Positions 1 to 8,214 of a DNA stretch of 43,006 nt are shown piece after piece. The position numbers and the translations under genes are program-made. Under the pieces are notes generated by a model. The model did not search any database and was not told the DNA's origin. It worked only from the letters and a program-made list of their open reading frames with translations. The DNA is from Pirellula sp. (GTDB lineage: Bacteria > Planctomycetota > Planctomycetia > Pirellulales > Pirellulaceae), in the NCBI GenBank assembly GCA_021300015.1, contig JAJTFB010000022.1, positions 1-43,006 on the forward strand, given 5' to 3'. Within the stretch, counting starts at the first letter, position 1. The number at the start of each line of letters is the position of its first letter.

Positions 1-1396
1 TATCCTCGGCCAACATCGAAACCTTGAGCCGCTCGATCGTTCGGTGGACATGCGTATCGCCACTGAACCAGCCTTGGCTGGCCATGTCGACCCAACGCTT
101 CAACCGGATCTCTATCTCCGGTGTCTGATCCCCGACGGTGATTTGCTGGATCGAAGGAAAATACTCCTTGCCCCGTTCGACCGTCACGGTGTACTTACCA
201 GGACCAAGCCTCAGCGAGAATCGATGCGCTGAGATGCTCGTATGGTATTCGTTCGATCGGGGATTGATCCAGTTTTGCTTTTCGTACCGAATGGCTTCCC
301 CTCGGGAGTCGGCTGCCTCGGCAAAATGCCAGCCCCCCGATTCACTCTGCACATAGATTCGAGCCGCGACCGGAGAACCTGTTTGATCATCGACGACTTG
401 GCCATGAATCACTCGCTCCTCGAGAACGTTCCATTGCTTCTCGATGCGTGTTAGCTCTGCATCGATATCGGTACCTTGATAGAACGAGAGCCGTCCATGG
501 ACGTACTGGGTCTGGCCGGATTCAAGATTCGGGAAGATCGGATCGGAGTGCAAGCATGGGCATGGAGCATTTCCCCATGTTCGGTGGTTGGGCTCAAAGC
601 CCAGGATCACCCATCGATCCGCGTTGGAATTGCGGCATGCGGCAAGCGATCGGCGGAAGATCTTGTTGTCATTGGTCTGCTGGTCGAAATCCTTGCACCC
701 TTTGAGCATCGCACACATCTGCACCCGCAAATCCGATAGCGTCTCGGAGGTGCCATTGGTCAGCGACATTCGGATCGCTAAGTGGTCTCGATGGGGTGTC
801 GCGAGAATCTCATAAGCGATCTTGTTGGGCAACTCTCTTCGAAGGAAATAGCTTCCGTCGGGTTTGCGTGTCCATTCCAATCGATCGAGCTTAGTCCCCT
901 GCTTGTCCCAGATCGTATCGATGTGGGTATGGGCTAGATACGTTAAGCCCAGATTCGACCAAAGGGCTTCGGGCGCATCGAGTACGACATAGCTCCCCGG
1001 ATCCCAAGGAGTAAAGATGCTGAGTTTGGTCTCTCGCTGAGGATCGATGGCGCCGTCGAGGAACCCTATTCGTGGATGCCTTCCCCCTGGATAGGGAAGC
1101 ACGAAAATCGGAGGATCTACCTCCGCAAGAGGCTTGGTCTTGGGCGATATATTCCACTCCAGGAGCGCTCGGTCGAGGCTGTCGGGCGCAAGTCCCGTTA
1201 CCTGCATGATCTCCTCCCGTGAATAGTTATGGTGCCAGACCATATTCTCCAACCAATGGCGTAGCTCCGTGGGATCCTGGCTCGTGCGAGTCTGACCCAG
1301 CACCGAACTGACCAGGACTCCGGTAAGCAGTGCGAGCGGAACGCAGCAAGCGAGCGATCCTAGCGGGTTAGCAAATGAGCTTGGTCTTGAAAGCAT
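1..1396 (-). CDS. CehA/McbA-type metallohydrolase, secreted (C-terminus outside window)
   Basis: The frame stays open from the ATG at 1396 to the left edge, giving about 465 visible residues; the C-terminal part lies outside. The first 30 residues contain a hydrophobic stretch ending near V-L-G-Q-T, which looks like a signal peptide, so export is likely. A middle section around residues 340-430 has the look of a carboxypeptidase-regulatory-like beta domain (V-I-H-G-Q-V-V-D-D, then G-K-Y-T-V-T-V). At about residues 444-450 comes G-D-T-H-V-H, the metal-binding opening of the PHP-like CehA/McbA family, whose members hydrolyse esters or carbamates. The catalytic domain itself would lie mostly beyond the edge, so the substrate cannot be guessed. 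The start is supported by a GGAGGT ribosome binding site 6 nt upstream. It is probably the last gene of the minus-strand run, 70 nt after the TPR-redoxin gene. Confidence 0.72.
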   Translation of the reverse strand, partial: MLSRPSSFANPLGSLACCVPLALLTGVLVSSVLGQTRTSQDPTELRHWLENMVWHHNYSREEIMQVTGLAPDSLDRALLEWNISPKTKPLAEVDPPIFVLPYPGGRHPRIGFLDGAIDPQRETKLSIFTPWDPGSYVVLDAPEALWSNLGLTYLAHTHIDTIWDKQGTKLDRLEWTRKPDGSYFLRRELPNKIAYEILATPHRDHLAIRMSLTNGTSETLSDLRVQMCAMLKGCKDFDQQTNDNKIFRRSLAACRNSNADRWVILGFEPNHRTWGNAPCPCLHSDPIFPNLESGQTQYVHGRLSFYQGTDIDAELTRIEKQWNVLEERVIHGQVVDDQTGSPVAARIYVQSESGGWHFAEAADSRGEAIRYEKQNWINPRSNEYHTSISAHRFSLRLGPGKYTVTVERGKEYFPSIQQITVGDQTPEIEIRLKRWVDMASQGWFSGDTHVHRTIERLKVSMLAED

Positions 1397-1402
1397 AAAG
1401 CG

Positions 1403-1417
1403 ACCTCCGGTTCGGAG
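1403..1417 (-). promoter_or_regulatory. Ribosome binding site inside a small hairpin
   Basis: On the minus strand a strong Shine-Dalgarno sequence GGAGGT (1408 down to 1403) lies 6 nt before the ATG at 1396. Most of it forms the 3' arm of a 5-bp hairpin CTCCG-aac-CGGAG (1417 to 1405). If the hairpin forms in the mRNA, translation could be dampened until it opens. The stem is short, so chance is possible. Confidence 0.35.
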
Positions 1418-1466
1418 ATTTATAGATTGGAGAGAATAGAACGTCAGGAATGCGGACGGATTGGAA

Positions 1467-4049
1467 TTACTTCGGCTCGACAGGTGTCTCGATCAACCGC
1501 TTGGCCTCGCCGAGCAAAAAGTCAGCATCTGTAAACGGCTCGTACCCGATGTCCTGCCAACGAATTCGACCTTGGCCGTCGACGAGGATCGTTCCATGGA
1601 GTGCTTGGCCCTCGAAATCATCGAAGCATCGGAAGCTTTTGAAGACATCCAAATCGGAATTCGCCAGCAATGGGATGTTCATGGTTCCGTCGAATCGCTT
1701 GAGTCCATCGCGGAGCGAGGCTTCATCCTCGGTGCTGATACCGACGAGTTGTATCCCCGCTTTTTGGAATTCAGCAACCTTGGGCGAAAACGCTTTGAGC
1801 TGCTCGGTGCAGTGCAAGCAACCGAATCCGAGGTAGAGAATCATCACGTAGGGCTTGCCCCGCAGACTCGAGGAGGATCCGATGCTCTGCGCCGGCGGCT
1901 CGGAACTGGCCAACGGTTTTTGAGACTGGAACTCAGCGGCACCGAGACTCCAGGACGGGGCGATAGGAGGTGTCCAACGCACAGGTCCGAGCGAGTCGAG
2001 CGGCGGTCGATCCCCGAGGTCTTTGACCTGCGGAGCTTGGGTATCCCAGATGATTTCAGGTGCGACGGTCCCGGAGATCTGCTTGGCTTGATCGATCGCT
2101 TGGATACCGGGTTCGCTGGCCCATGCGAGTTTCGCACAACGCTCGAGCCCTCGCTTGCGATCCTGTTGCCACTTTTCTAGTTCCTTGGATTGAGGGTTGG
2201 CCTCAATGGCCCGATGGGCAACGATTGCCATCGAGGCGCTGGGCAAGACCTCTCCTTCGGCACCGTTGAATCCATCTCGGGCTTTGCGAACAGCGATCGC
2301 ATGTTCGCCTGCGCTTTGAGCCCAAGCGATCCGTTGCCAAAGATCGATGGTGTCTCTGGCCTCGCTCGAGCGCCAAAGAGCTTCTCGGAAATCACCACGG
2401 TTGGCCGCCGCGTAGGCTTCGAGCGTATTGATGTACCCGGCGAGTCGATAGCTTCGGTAGTTTTTCTCGTGGATCTGCTTGAGTCGCTCGATTTGCTCCT
2501 GAGTTTTATCCTTGGACTTTTCCTCGTCGTAGTCTTGGGTAACGCGATCGACAAAGGGGAGATCCCTCTCTTCCCCCCAGGCATCTTTGGGAGCTTCGGT
2601 AGGTTCGAGGAGTTTCGGGGGCAGACGTTTGGCAGGCTGGCCGCTTGGCTCTGCAGCTTCGACCTCGATGAGCAGACTCCGTCGCAGTTCTTTCATCCCT
2701 TGAAGGATCGATTCGGCTTGTTGTTTATTTCCGGTTTCATAGGCAGCGATTCCTCGAAGCATTTGGACTTCGTCGGCCCGCGAGGTCCCTTCCTCAGCTT
2801 TCAAATAGACGCTATCGACCAACTCGGCGGCTTGGGGCCAGAGTCGATAGGTCCGGATCGCTTGCAATAGCCGTTGTCGACCGAGGTTCGAGCTGCCGTT
2901 TCCGGTTGTCGAATTGAATTTCGGATGCCTTGGGAGTTCGATCATGTTCTTGGCCAACGAGACGGCAGCCGAAGGCCGTCCGATGTTGAACCAATTGCGG
3001 ATCAGCCATTCGTTGTTGTGGGCATAGTTGTGGATTTGGTCGGGCATGACCCGGTCGCGGATCATGTGCGCATGATCGACACGCGCAGAGGCCTCCTGCT
3101 GCCAAGCCGCATCGGCATAGCGATGGAGCCGTGAGTAGGTATGGCCGGGCATGTGCCACATGTGGGCGATTCCCGGCGCGCTCGGTCCGCATTCGGCTGC
3201 AGCCCGCAGCGCGAGTTTCTCTTTGCGGTAATCCCACAGATGGATTCGGAAATGGTGAGCGGGGTGACGCGGGTTGCGTCGGAAGATTTCCTCGAGCATC
3301 GAGTCGATGGCCGTGTAGCTTTGGATATCGTGCCCTTGGCTTTGGTTTTGCCATAGCTGCAGCACGAGCATCGCTTTGAGTTCGATTTCCTCGGGGTAGT
3401 CTTGAACGATCTCATCGAGCTCGCGAGCATAGGTTTTGAAACGCTCTTTGCGTTTGTCACGAACCTCATCGGTGACGGCTGGTTTCTTCTTGCTGGCCTT
3501 GGGGTCCTTCTTCGAAGCTTCTTTCGAGTCTTTGCTGTCGGCATCCTTCTTTTCATCCGGCGGTTTGGGCCAATCTTTGACCCGTTTGCTCCAGGCCTCG
3601 ATGAGTCGTCGCTCCAGAGGGCTGGATTTCTCGATCCGTTTGACGGCTTGCTCGATGAAGCCGGCGGATCGTTCGGGGTTTTCGACGTTGGCACGGGCGA
3701 TGCCCCAGTAGTGGATCGCGCGGTCCGGATCGATCGCGGCGGCTTGGCGAAACGATCGTTCGGCTTCGAAGTACCAGAACCCGTGCAACTGCGCGATACC
3801 CTGATCAAAGAACCGTTGCGCCATGGGGTTCTCGGTCGAGATCTTCCAATGGACGTTGCCCATCCCCTGCATCAGGTAGGCCGCCTGGCGGGGGCCTTCG
3901 TTGAACACGTCGGCATGGAACGAATGCCCTGGCGATTTGTCCTTGGCCGGATCGGGTTGGTCGTCGGTCCCAAAAACCAACGGCGGAACAAATAGGGTCC
4001 CGGCGGCTAGCGTGCGGGCAAGCAATTTCGAAAGTCTATTCGCTGGCAT
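1467..4049 (-). CDS. TPR-repeat protein with C-terminal redoxin (AhpC/TSA-like) domain
   Basis: 860 residues from the ATG at 4049. I prefer this start because M-P-A-N-R begins a normal signal peptide (hydrophobic to about residue 30), whereas the upstream extension of the frame is not protein-like. Residues about 70-650 are helical and contain TPR-like units (for example A-I-H-Y-W-G-I-A-R-A-N) with many histidines in the middle. A charged Lys/Asp/Ser-rich linker sits near residues 170-200. Residues about 725-850 form a thioredoxin-fold domain with C744-L-H-C747, placed like the redox-active site of TlpA/redoxin proteins, followed by V-G-I-S-T-E-D-E. The likely role is thiol-disulfide or peroxide chemistry in the periplasm, with the TPR part binding a partner. 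The partner is not evident from the neighbours. The fold assignment is fairly sure; the reaction is inferred. Confidence 0.75.
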   Translation of the reverse strand: MPANRLSKLLARTLAAGTLFVPPLVFGTDDQPDPAKDKSPGHSFHADVFNEGPRQAAYLMQGMGNVHWKISTENPMAQRFFDQGIAQLHGFWYFEAERSFRQAAAIDPDRAIHYWGIARANVENPERSAGFIEQAVKRIEKSSPLERRLIEAWSKRVKDWPKPPDEKKDADSKDSKEASKKDPKASKKKPAVTDEVRDKRKERFKTYARELDEIVQDYPEEIELKAMLVLQLWQNQSQGHDIQSYTAIDSMLEEIFRRNPRHPAHHFRIHLWDYRKEKLALRAAAECGPSAPGIAHMWHMPGHTYSRLHRYADAAWQQEASARVDHAHMIRDRVMPDQIHNYAHNNEWLIRNWFNIGRPSAAVSLAKNMIELPRHPKFNSTTGNGSSNLGRQRLLQAIRTYRLWPQAAELVDSVYLKAEEGTSRADEVQMLRGIAAYETGNKQQAESILQGMKELRRSLLIEVEAAEPSGQPAKRLPPKLLEPTEAPKDAWGEERDLPFVDRVTQDYDEEKSKDKTQEQIERLKQIHEKNYRSYRLAGYINTLEAYAAANRGDFREALWRSSEARDTIDLWQRIAWAQSAGEHAIAVRKARDGFNGAEGEVLPSASMAIVAHRAIEANPQSKELEKWQQDRKRGLERCAKLAWASEPGIQAIDQAKQISGTVAPEIIWDTQAPQVKDLGDRPPLDSLGPVRWTPPIAPSWSLGAAEFQSQKPLASSEPPAQSIGSSSSLRGKPYVMILYLGFGCLHCTEQLKAFSPKVAEFQKAGIQLVGISTEDEASLRDGLKRFDGTMNIPLLANSDLDVFKSFRCFDDFEGQALHGTILVDGQGRIRWQDIGYEPFTDADFLLGEAKRLIETPVEPK

Positions 4050-4168
4050 CGGTACATCCGGTAGGAGCGGTGGGGTATCTGGTAAGGTAGGCAGGTGGGC
4101 CAGTAGGCAATGGGTGATCGGTTCGCTCGCTTCGGACCCTTTAAAGTGCGTAGCACTCTGAGAGGACC

Positions 4169-4507
4169 TCAGCCAGCGGCCAATCGCAGGGCGATATAGA
4201 ATGCATCGCGGTATTCGATCGGATTTCCTGGAGATCGTTGGTTTTGGGAGTTGGATTCCCAAGTATCGATCATCCAGGATTCCTGTTCTGGGAAATCATA
4301 GTTTCGAATAGGTTCGATCGCGTCATGACGGTGTTCGCTGGGCATAGGAATCCATCGGCTTTGGATCTCCTGCTCGATTCGAGCGATAAAACCGGACCGA
4401 TCCTCACGATGCATCATCCAATTGTTGCGGACGATGTTGTCGTAGAGATCCCAGGAATGAAAAATTTCAACGCTCTGAAAAATTTCGAAGCTCTGGGGGT
4501 CGGTCAT
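4169..4507 (-). CDS. Small protein, possibly a methyltransferase shortened by internal deletion
   Basis: 112 residues, starting 3 nt after the stop of the upstream membrane-protein gene, so very likely co-transcribed and perhaps translationally coupled. The first half (W-D-L-Y-D-N-I-V-R-N-N-W-M-M-H-R-E) resembles the N-terminal helix of a class of SAM-dependent methyltransferases that begin with a W-x-x-Y...N-x-W-M-x-H-R-E pattern. The second half (Y-D-F-P-E-Q ... Y-R-D-A-F-Y-I-A-L-R) resembles the C-terminal strand region of the same kind of enzyme. The central Rossmann part with the SAM-binding glycine motif is absent. I infer an in-frame internal deletion, giving a product unlikely to bind SAM. 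The similarity is from memory of the family pattern, so it could instead be an unrelated small protein. Confidence 0.5.
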   Translation of the reverse strand: MTDPQSFEIFQSVEIFHSWDLYDNIVRNNWMMHREDRSGFIARIEQEIQSRWIPMPSEHRHDAIEPIRNYDFPEQESWMIDTWESNSQNQRSPGNPIEYRDAFYIALRLAAG

Positions 4508-4510
4508 GAT

Positions 4511-6736
4511 TTAAATCAATCCGATCGCTTTTCGACCGATCCAAAAGGCCGTCAGCAGAGCGACCATCAGGGCGACCAACCAAGGGTGAGACCATAGTGG
4601 GATCCGTCGGATGGTTGAGGGTGGTTGGGGAGCCATGCGAATGGCGTCCATCCACTGATCGGGTTCTTGGAGCGAAAGGGACTTTCCGCCGGTAAGGCGC
4701 GCCAGCTCGTCGAGGACTTTCGGTCGGGCCGCTTGGCCTATTCGCTCTCGCGATACTCCTTGGACGAAGAAGCTCGTCTCGAGTGTCTCGGCTGTCTGTT
4801 TGCACAAGAGCGTGACTTTGTGGGTTCCCGGTTCGGTCGTCTCGTAGCGTCCTTCGAAGGATCCCCAGCTTTCGGAACCGCCGCTTGCGAGTTTGATCGA
4901 TTGCGATTTGCCCGATGGGGATTCGATGCGTGCAGTGACGTCTCCTTGTGCCAGAGGTTCGCCGCTGGTCTGCATGACGTTGGCGCGCAAGGTCAATGTC
5001 TGTCCGATGCTCGGTGTGTCGGGAGAAAAATAGAACCGCATCGACTCGCCTTTGGCCATATTGCGTTGGTAAGCCATCCAGCGGACGACCTGGCTCCAGA
5101 ACCGATAGTGGTACTTGTCCTCGACCCCTTTTCGCCATCTCCAAACGCCGTCGGTGCCCATGAAGAGGACTTTGCCCGACCCGAAGGTTTTGGTCGCCAA
5201 AAGGGCCATGCGCCCTTGTTCTCCCGTAGCCGTTTCGTGGACGGCCAAGACTTCGACGCCCGCCTTGGCGCGCGCGACGGCCGTGTGCCATTGAAACCCA
5301 GGCAGATTCATCCAGACATCGACGTTGTCTTCGGCCGTATCGGCAAGTTTGGTCAGGAGACTTTTGCGCCCGGCTTCGGTCAACTCCATACGCATGGCGT
5401 TTCGGGTTCCGATTCCGTCGGGATTCGTCGGATCGAGGACCACGGGCATGAGAGGTTCGAGGGGTGTTTCAACCAAGCTGTGTTGGCTGCCTTGGGAGCC
5501 GGGCATGAAGACCAAACCACTGGCTTGGAATTCGACGAGGCCACGGATCATTTGGCACTGCTCTTGGGTCAATTGCCCTTTGTCGATTCCGACATCCCCG
5601 AGGAAGACCACGTCGTACTTGGAAAGCTCTTCGAGAGTTGCTGGGAATTCTTTGATGTAGTCTTTGCTCCCCCCGCCGACACGGTCTAAGTCTGGATGGA
5701 GGAGCAAGCATGAGACGTCGACTCCCGGATCGCGGGACAGGGCGTTTCGAAGGTACCTGTACTCCCAACGGGGTAGCGAGTCGATGACGAGAACTTTGAG
5801 TTTCTCTTGGCGGATCGAGATCGGCGAGGAGGCGGTGTTGTTCGAGGTGATGGTCTCCTCGGAGTGTTCGGGGATTTCGACGTTGATCGAAAAATCCCCT
5901 TCGGTCTTCGGAGTCCAGACGACTGCATCGGAGGTGCGGGACATGGCGCGCACGCGAACCTCTTTGGTCAATCGCTCACCGTCGGAGGTATTGATAACGA
6001 TGGTCGATACGACATCGCGGGGCAAGGATGACTCGATGGTAAAGGGGATGCGAACCCCTTTCTTGACGATCCCAAAGGTTGGGGTGTCGATGCTCAGGAG
6101 TTCCAAGTCTGGGAGCCTCGTCGGGGATCCAACCGGCATGGCGAAGATCGGTGTTCCGAGGGTTCGGTATCGGGAGGTAACGCTCACGGGTGGCGCTCCG
6201 GCATTCCAATCCCCATCGGAGACGACCAAGACCCCCATGACGTTTGAGGCATTGTCGAGGACTGAGCCCAGGGGACTCGAAAGATCGGTCCCATCGACGA
6301 CTCCTTGGGGCGGGAAGTCGCTGATCACGACGTTGGCTATTTTCGACAATTCGCTCCAGGACTCGGGCTTGGAAATCGCATCGCTTGCCGATTGCCGCGA
6401 AGTGGCCTTCTTGTCGATCACGACGTCTTGGGTCTGCATGCTCGGCGAGCGATCGACGAGGATGGCGAAGGTCGGTTTTTGGGTGGAGCGGAAGTCTTGG
6501 ATCCACTCGGGTTGGTTCAGCAGGATTGCGCCCAGCAGGACCGCACCGCATCGGAGAAGTTCCAGGCCGATAATCCCTCGGGAGTAACCGCTGCGTCGGA
6601 TCGCAAGCCATGAGAGGGCAAAGCAGATGGCGCAGGCCAAAACCGATGCGAAAACCAGCCAGGGGCTGGTGCTGAAGCTCAGCGATTGGTAAGCGGCAGT
6701 GGTCGCCGAATTCTCGGCGATCGGATCGGTGTTCAT
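4511..6736 (-). CDS. Membrane protein with vWA and glutamine-amidotransferase-like domains
   Basis: 741 residues. Two hydrophobic helices near residues 25-46 and 55-75 and one near 718-735 suggest a large extracytoplasmic domain anchored at both ends. After helix 2 a von Willebrand A-like domain starts with a MIDAS-type D95-x-S97-x-S99 in A-I-L-V-D-R-S-P-S-M. A later segment (L-K-V-L-V-I-D-S-L-P-R-W-E-Y-R-Y-L-R) followed by Y-D-V-V-F-L-G-D-V and F-M-P-G-S-Q-G matches the class I glutamine-amidotransferase-like fold seen in planctomycete and Bacteroidetes proteins related to BatA/aerotolerance proteins. No MoxR ATPase or other Bat gene is visible here. It ends 18 nt upstream-coupled to the amidohydrolase (its start at 6736 follows the 6755 stop) and precedes the 112-residue gene. 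The role is unknown; surface or cell-envelope interaction is the likeliest reading. Confidence 0.7.
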   Translation of the reverse strand: MNTDPIAENSATTAAYQSLSFSTSPWLVFASVLACAICFALSWLAIRRSGYSRGIIGLELLRCGAVLLGAILLNQPEWIQDFRSTQKPTFAILVDRSPSMQTQDVVIDKKATSRQSASDAISKPESWSELSKIANVVISDFPPQGVVDGTDLSSPLGSVLDNASNVMGVLVVSDGDWNAGAPPVSVTSRYRTLGTPIFAMPVGSPTRLPDLELLSIDTPTFGIVKKGVRIPFTIESSLPRDVVSTIVINTSDGERLTKEVRVRAMSRTSDAVVWTPKTEGDFSINVEIPEHSEETITSNNTASSPISIRQEKLKVLVIDSLPRWEYRYLRNALSRDPGVDVSCLLLHPDLDRVGGGSKDYIKEFPATLEELSKYDVVFLGDVGIDKGQLTQEQCQMIRGLVEFQASGLVFMPGSQGSQHSLVETPLEPLMPVVLDPTNPDGIGTRNAMRMELTEAGRKSLLTKLADTAEDNVDVWMNLPGFQWHTAVARAKAGVEVLAVHETATGEQGRMALLATKTFGSGKVLFMGTDGVWRWRKGVEDKYHYRFWSQVVRWMAYQRNMAKGESMRFYFSPDTPSIGQTLTLRANVMQTSGEPLAQGDVTARIESPSGKSQSIKLASGGSESWGSFEGRYETTEPGTHKVTLLCKQTAETLETSFFVQGVSRERIGQAARPKVLDELARLTGGKSLSLQEPDQWMDAIRMAPQPPSTIRRIPLWSHPWLVALMVALLTAFWIGRKAIGLI

Positions 6737-6754
6737 ACCGCTAAAGTCTAATCG

Positions 6755-7591
6755 CTAGAGTCCCAAGTGGTATGCTCGATTCGCATTTCCGCCCCAGAAG
6801 TTGGCTTGCTGCTGGGGGGTTAAATCCTTGACCAAGACGCTCACCGCGGCAACCCAGTCGGCATACGAACTGCGGAGCAGACAGACCGGCCAGTCGCTCC
6901 CGAACATGAGCCGATCGGGGCCAAAGGCATCCAAGGCGACATCCCAGTAGGGTTTGAGCAGCTCGATGGTCCATTCCGGGTCCCTGACCTCGGTGACTAG
7001 GGCCGAGAATTTGCAATCGACATTGGGTCGTTTGGCTAGCTCCCGGAAGTCCTTTTCCCATTGCTTATCGAAATGGTTTGCCTCGATCACGGGCTTGGCG
7101 ATGTGGTCCAAAACGAAAGGTTGGTTCGGATGCCGGTCGACGAACCGGATCGTCATCGGCAATTGCTTGCCGAAAACCAACAGATCGTAGACGAGTTTGA
7201 AGGATCGGAGCAAACGGATCCCTGCGTTGAAGTCCTCTCGGTCGAGGAATTTTTCGTCCGGTTCGTCTTGGACGACATGCCGAACGCCTTTCAAAAGCGT
7301 CTCGCCTTGAAAGGAATCGAGGACTTTGGCGATGGCCGGTTGGGCCAAGGGGACCCAGCCGACGACTCCACGGATCCAAGCGTTCTTTTGGGCGTAGTCG
7401 AGTAGAAATCGGGTCTCTTGGATCTCTTGGCGAGCTTGGACGCTGACGACATAGTCGATGTGGGTCGACTCGGTTTGCGCCAGCAGGTCTTTTGGGCCAA
7501 AGTCGCGGCGTAGGACCTGCATTTTCTCGCTGATCCAACCGTATTGCTCAGCCGAGTAGTTCCAGAAGTGGTGGTGGGAGTCGACGCGCAT
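6755..7591 (-). CDS. Amidohydrolase, L-fuconolactonase-like (COG3618 type)
   Basis: 278 residues from the ATG at 7591, chosen because M-R-V-D-S-H-H-H-F-W is the normal opening of this family; it carries the metal-binding H6-x-H8. A later F-G-S-D-W-P-V-C segment carries the conserved aspartate near the C-terminal end of the TIM barrel. Family members hydrolyse sugar lactones (L-fuconolactone, L-rhamnonolactone) or related compounds such as 2-pyrone-4,6-dicarboxylate. The substrate cannot be settled from sequence alone. The start overlaps the stop of rpiB by one base (TGATG), indicating translational coupling. The pairing with a sugar-phosphate isomerase fits sugar catabolism. It is cytoplasmic, with no signal peptide. 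Confidence 0.85.
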   Translation of the reverse strand: MRVDSHHHFWNYSAEQYGWISEKMQVLRRDFGPKDLLAQTESTHIDYVVSVQARQEIQETRFLLDYAQKNAWIRGVVGWVPLAQPAIAKVLDSFQGETLLKGVRHVVQDEPDEKFLDREDFNAGIRLLRSFKLVYDLLVFGKQLPMTIRFVDRHPNQPFVLDHIAKPVIEANHFDKQWEKDFRELAKRPNVDCKFSALVTEVRDPEWTIELLKPYWDVALDAFGPDRLMFGSDWPVCLLRSSYADWVAAVSVLVKDLTPQQQANFWGGNANRAYHLGL

Positions 7592-8073
7592 CAGGAGCCT
7601 GCAGTCTTTGTTTTGGATGTTGTTTTTTCGGAGGTTGTTTTTTCGATCGAAAGGATTTTTTCCAGACGGCGCAGGTGCCTGCCACCTTCGAACTCGGTCG
7701 CGAGCCAAATGCGTACCAAGTCGCTGACGGGCCGATCGCCGATCAGATCGCCGGCCAGACACAGGATATTGACGTCGTTGTGCCGTCGGCACATTTCGGC
7801 CATGACCTCGTCGGCGCAGGTCGCGGCGCGTACACCTTGGAATTTGTTGGCGGTGATCGCCATCCCGAAGCCGTTTCCGCAGATGAGGATCCCCCGTTCG
7901 ACGAGCCCTTGCGCAACCTGCTTTGCCACTGCCACCGCAAAGTCGGGGTAGTCGACGGGTTGATCGCTATCGGTCCCGTAGTCGTCGACTTCATGGCCGT
8001 CGGCCATAAGCAACGTGATCAATTTGCCTTTGATTTGATAACCGCGATGGTCGCTTCCTACAGCGATTCGCAT
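7591..8073 (-). CDS. rpiB: Ribose-5-phosphate isomerase B (RpiB/LacAB family)
   Basis: 160 residues from the ATG at 8073, where M-R-I-A-V-G-S-D-H-R-G-Y is the standard RpiB N-terminus. The active-site segment I-L-I-C-G-N-G-F-G-M-A-I-T-A-N-K contains the catalytic cysteine and anion-hole glycines. The later R-x-A-T-C...R-R-H-N-D-V-N-I-L matches the phosphate-binding and histidine region. The enzyme interconverts ribose 5-phosphate and ribulose 5-phosphate; some relatives act on allose or galactose 6-phosphates. The C-terminal tail (about 15 residues, Lys/Thr/Ser-rich) is longer than usual and looks dispensable. It sits between a YrdC/phosphatase fusion (141 nt upstream) and the coupled amidohydrolase. 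Confidence 0.92.
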   Translation of the reverse strand: MRIAVGSDHRGYQIKGKLITLLMADGHEVDDYGTDSDQPVDYPDFAVAVAKQVAQGLVERGILICGNGFGMAITANKFQGVRAATCADEVMAEMCRRHNDVNILCLAGDLIGDRPVSDLVRIWLATEFEGGRHLRRLEKILSIEKTTSEKTTSKTKTAGS

Positions 8074-8138
8074 ACTTGGACTCCCACTAGAGGTACACCT
8101 TCCCAAAACTAAAGACGGCATCGCCGCAGTCCGAACAG

Positions 8139-8180
8139 CCATCGAGTACGAGTACCGTTTCACTGAGTACGAGTACGAGG
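8139..8180 (-). repeat. GTACTC-type dispersed repeat, copy A
   Basis: In the space between rpiB and the YrdC fusion, the minus strand reads CGTACTCGTACTCAGT, a short spacer, CGGTACTCGTACTCGATGG. The same layout occurs at 29074-29129 on the plus strand, with CGTACTCAGT, a longer spacer, CGGTACT and a run of TACTC units ending in CGATGG. Two copies with shared flanks and a variable core argue for a dispersed element, not a chance simple repeat. Confidence 0.6.
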
Positions 8181-8214
8181 GAATTCGCTCCGCTGCGCTG
8201 GATGGGTATTATAC

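Noticed and set aside
4146..4158. Small hairpin AGTGC-gta-GCACT before the TPR-redoxin gene
   Set aside because: Only 5 bp and without a T-run or ribosome site context, so chance is likely.
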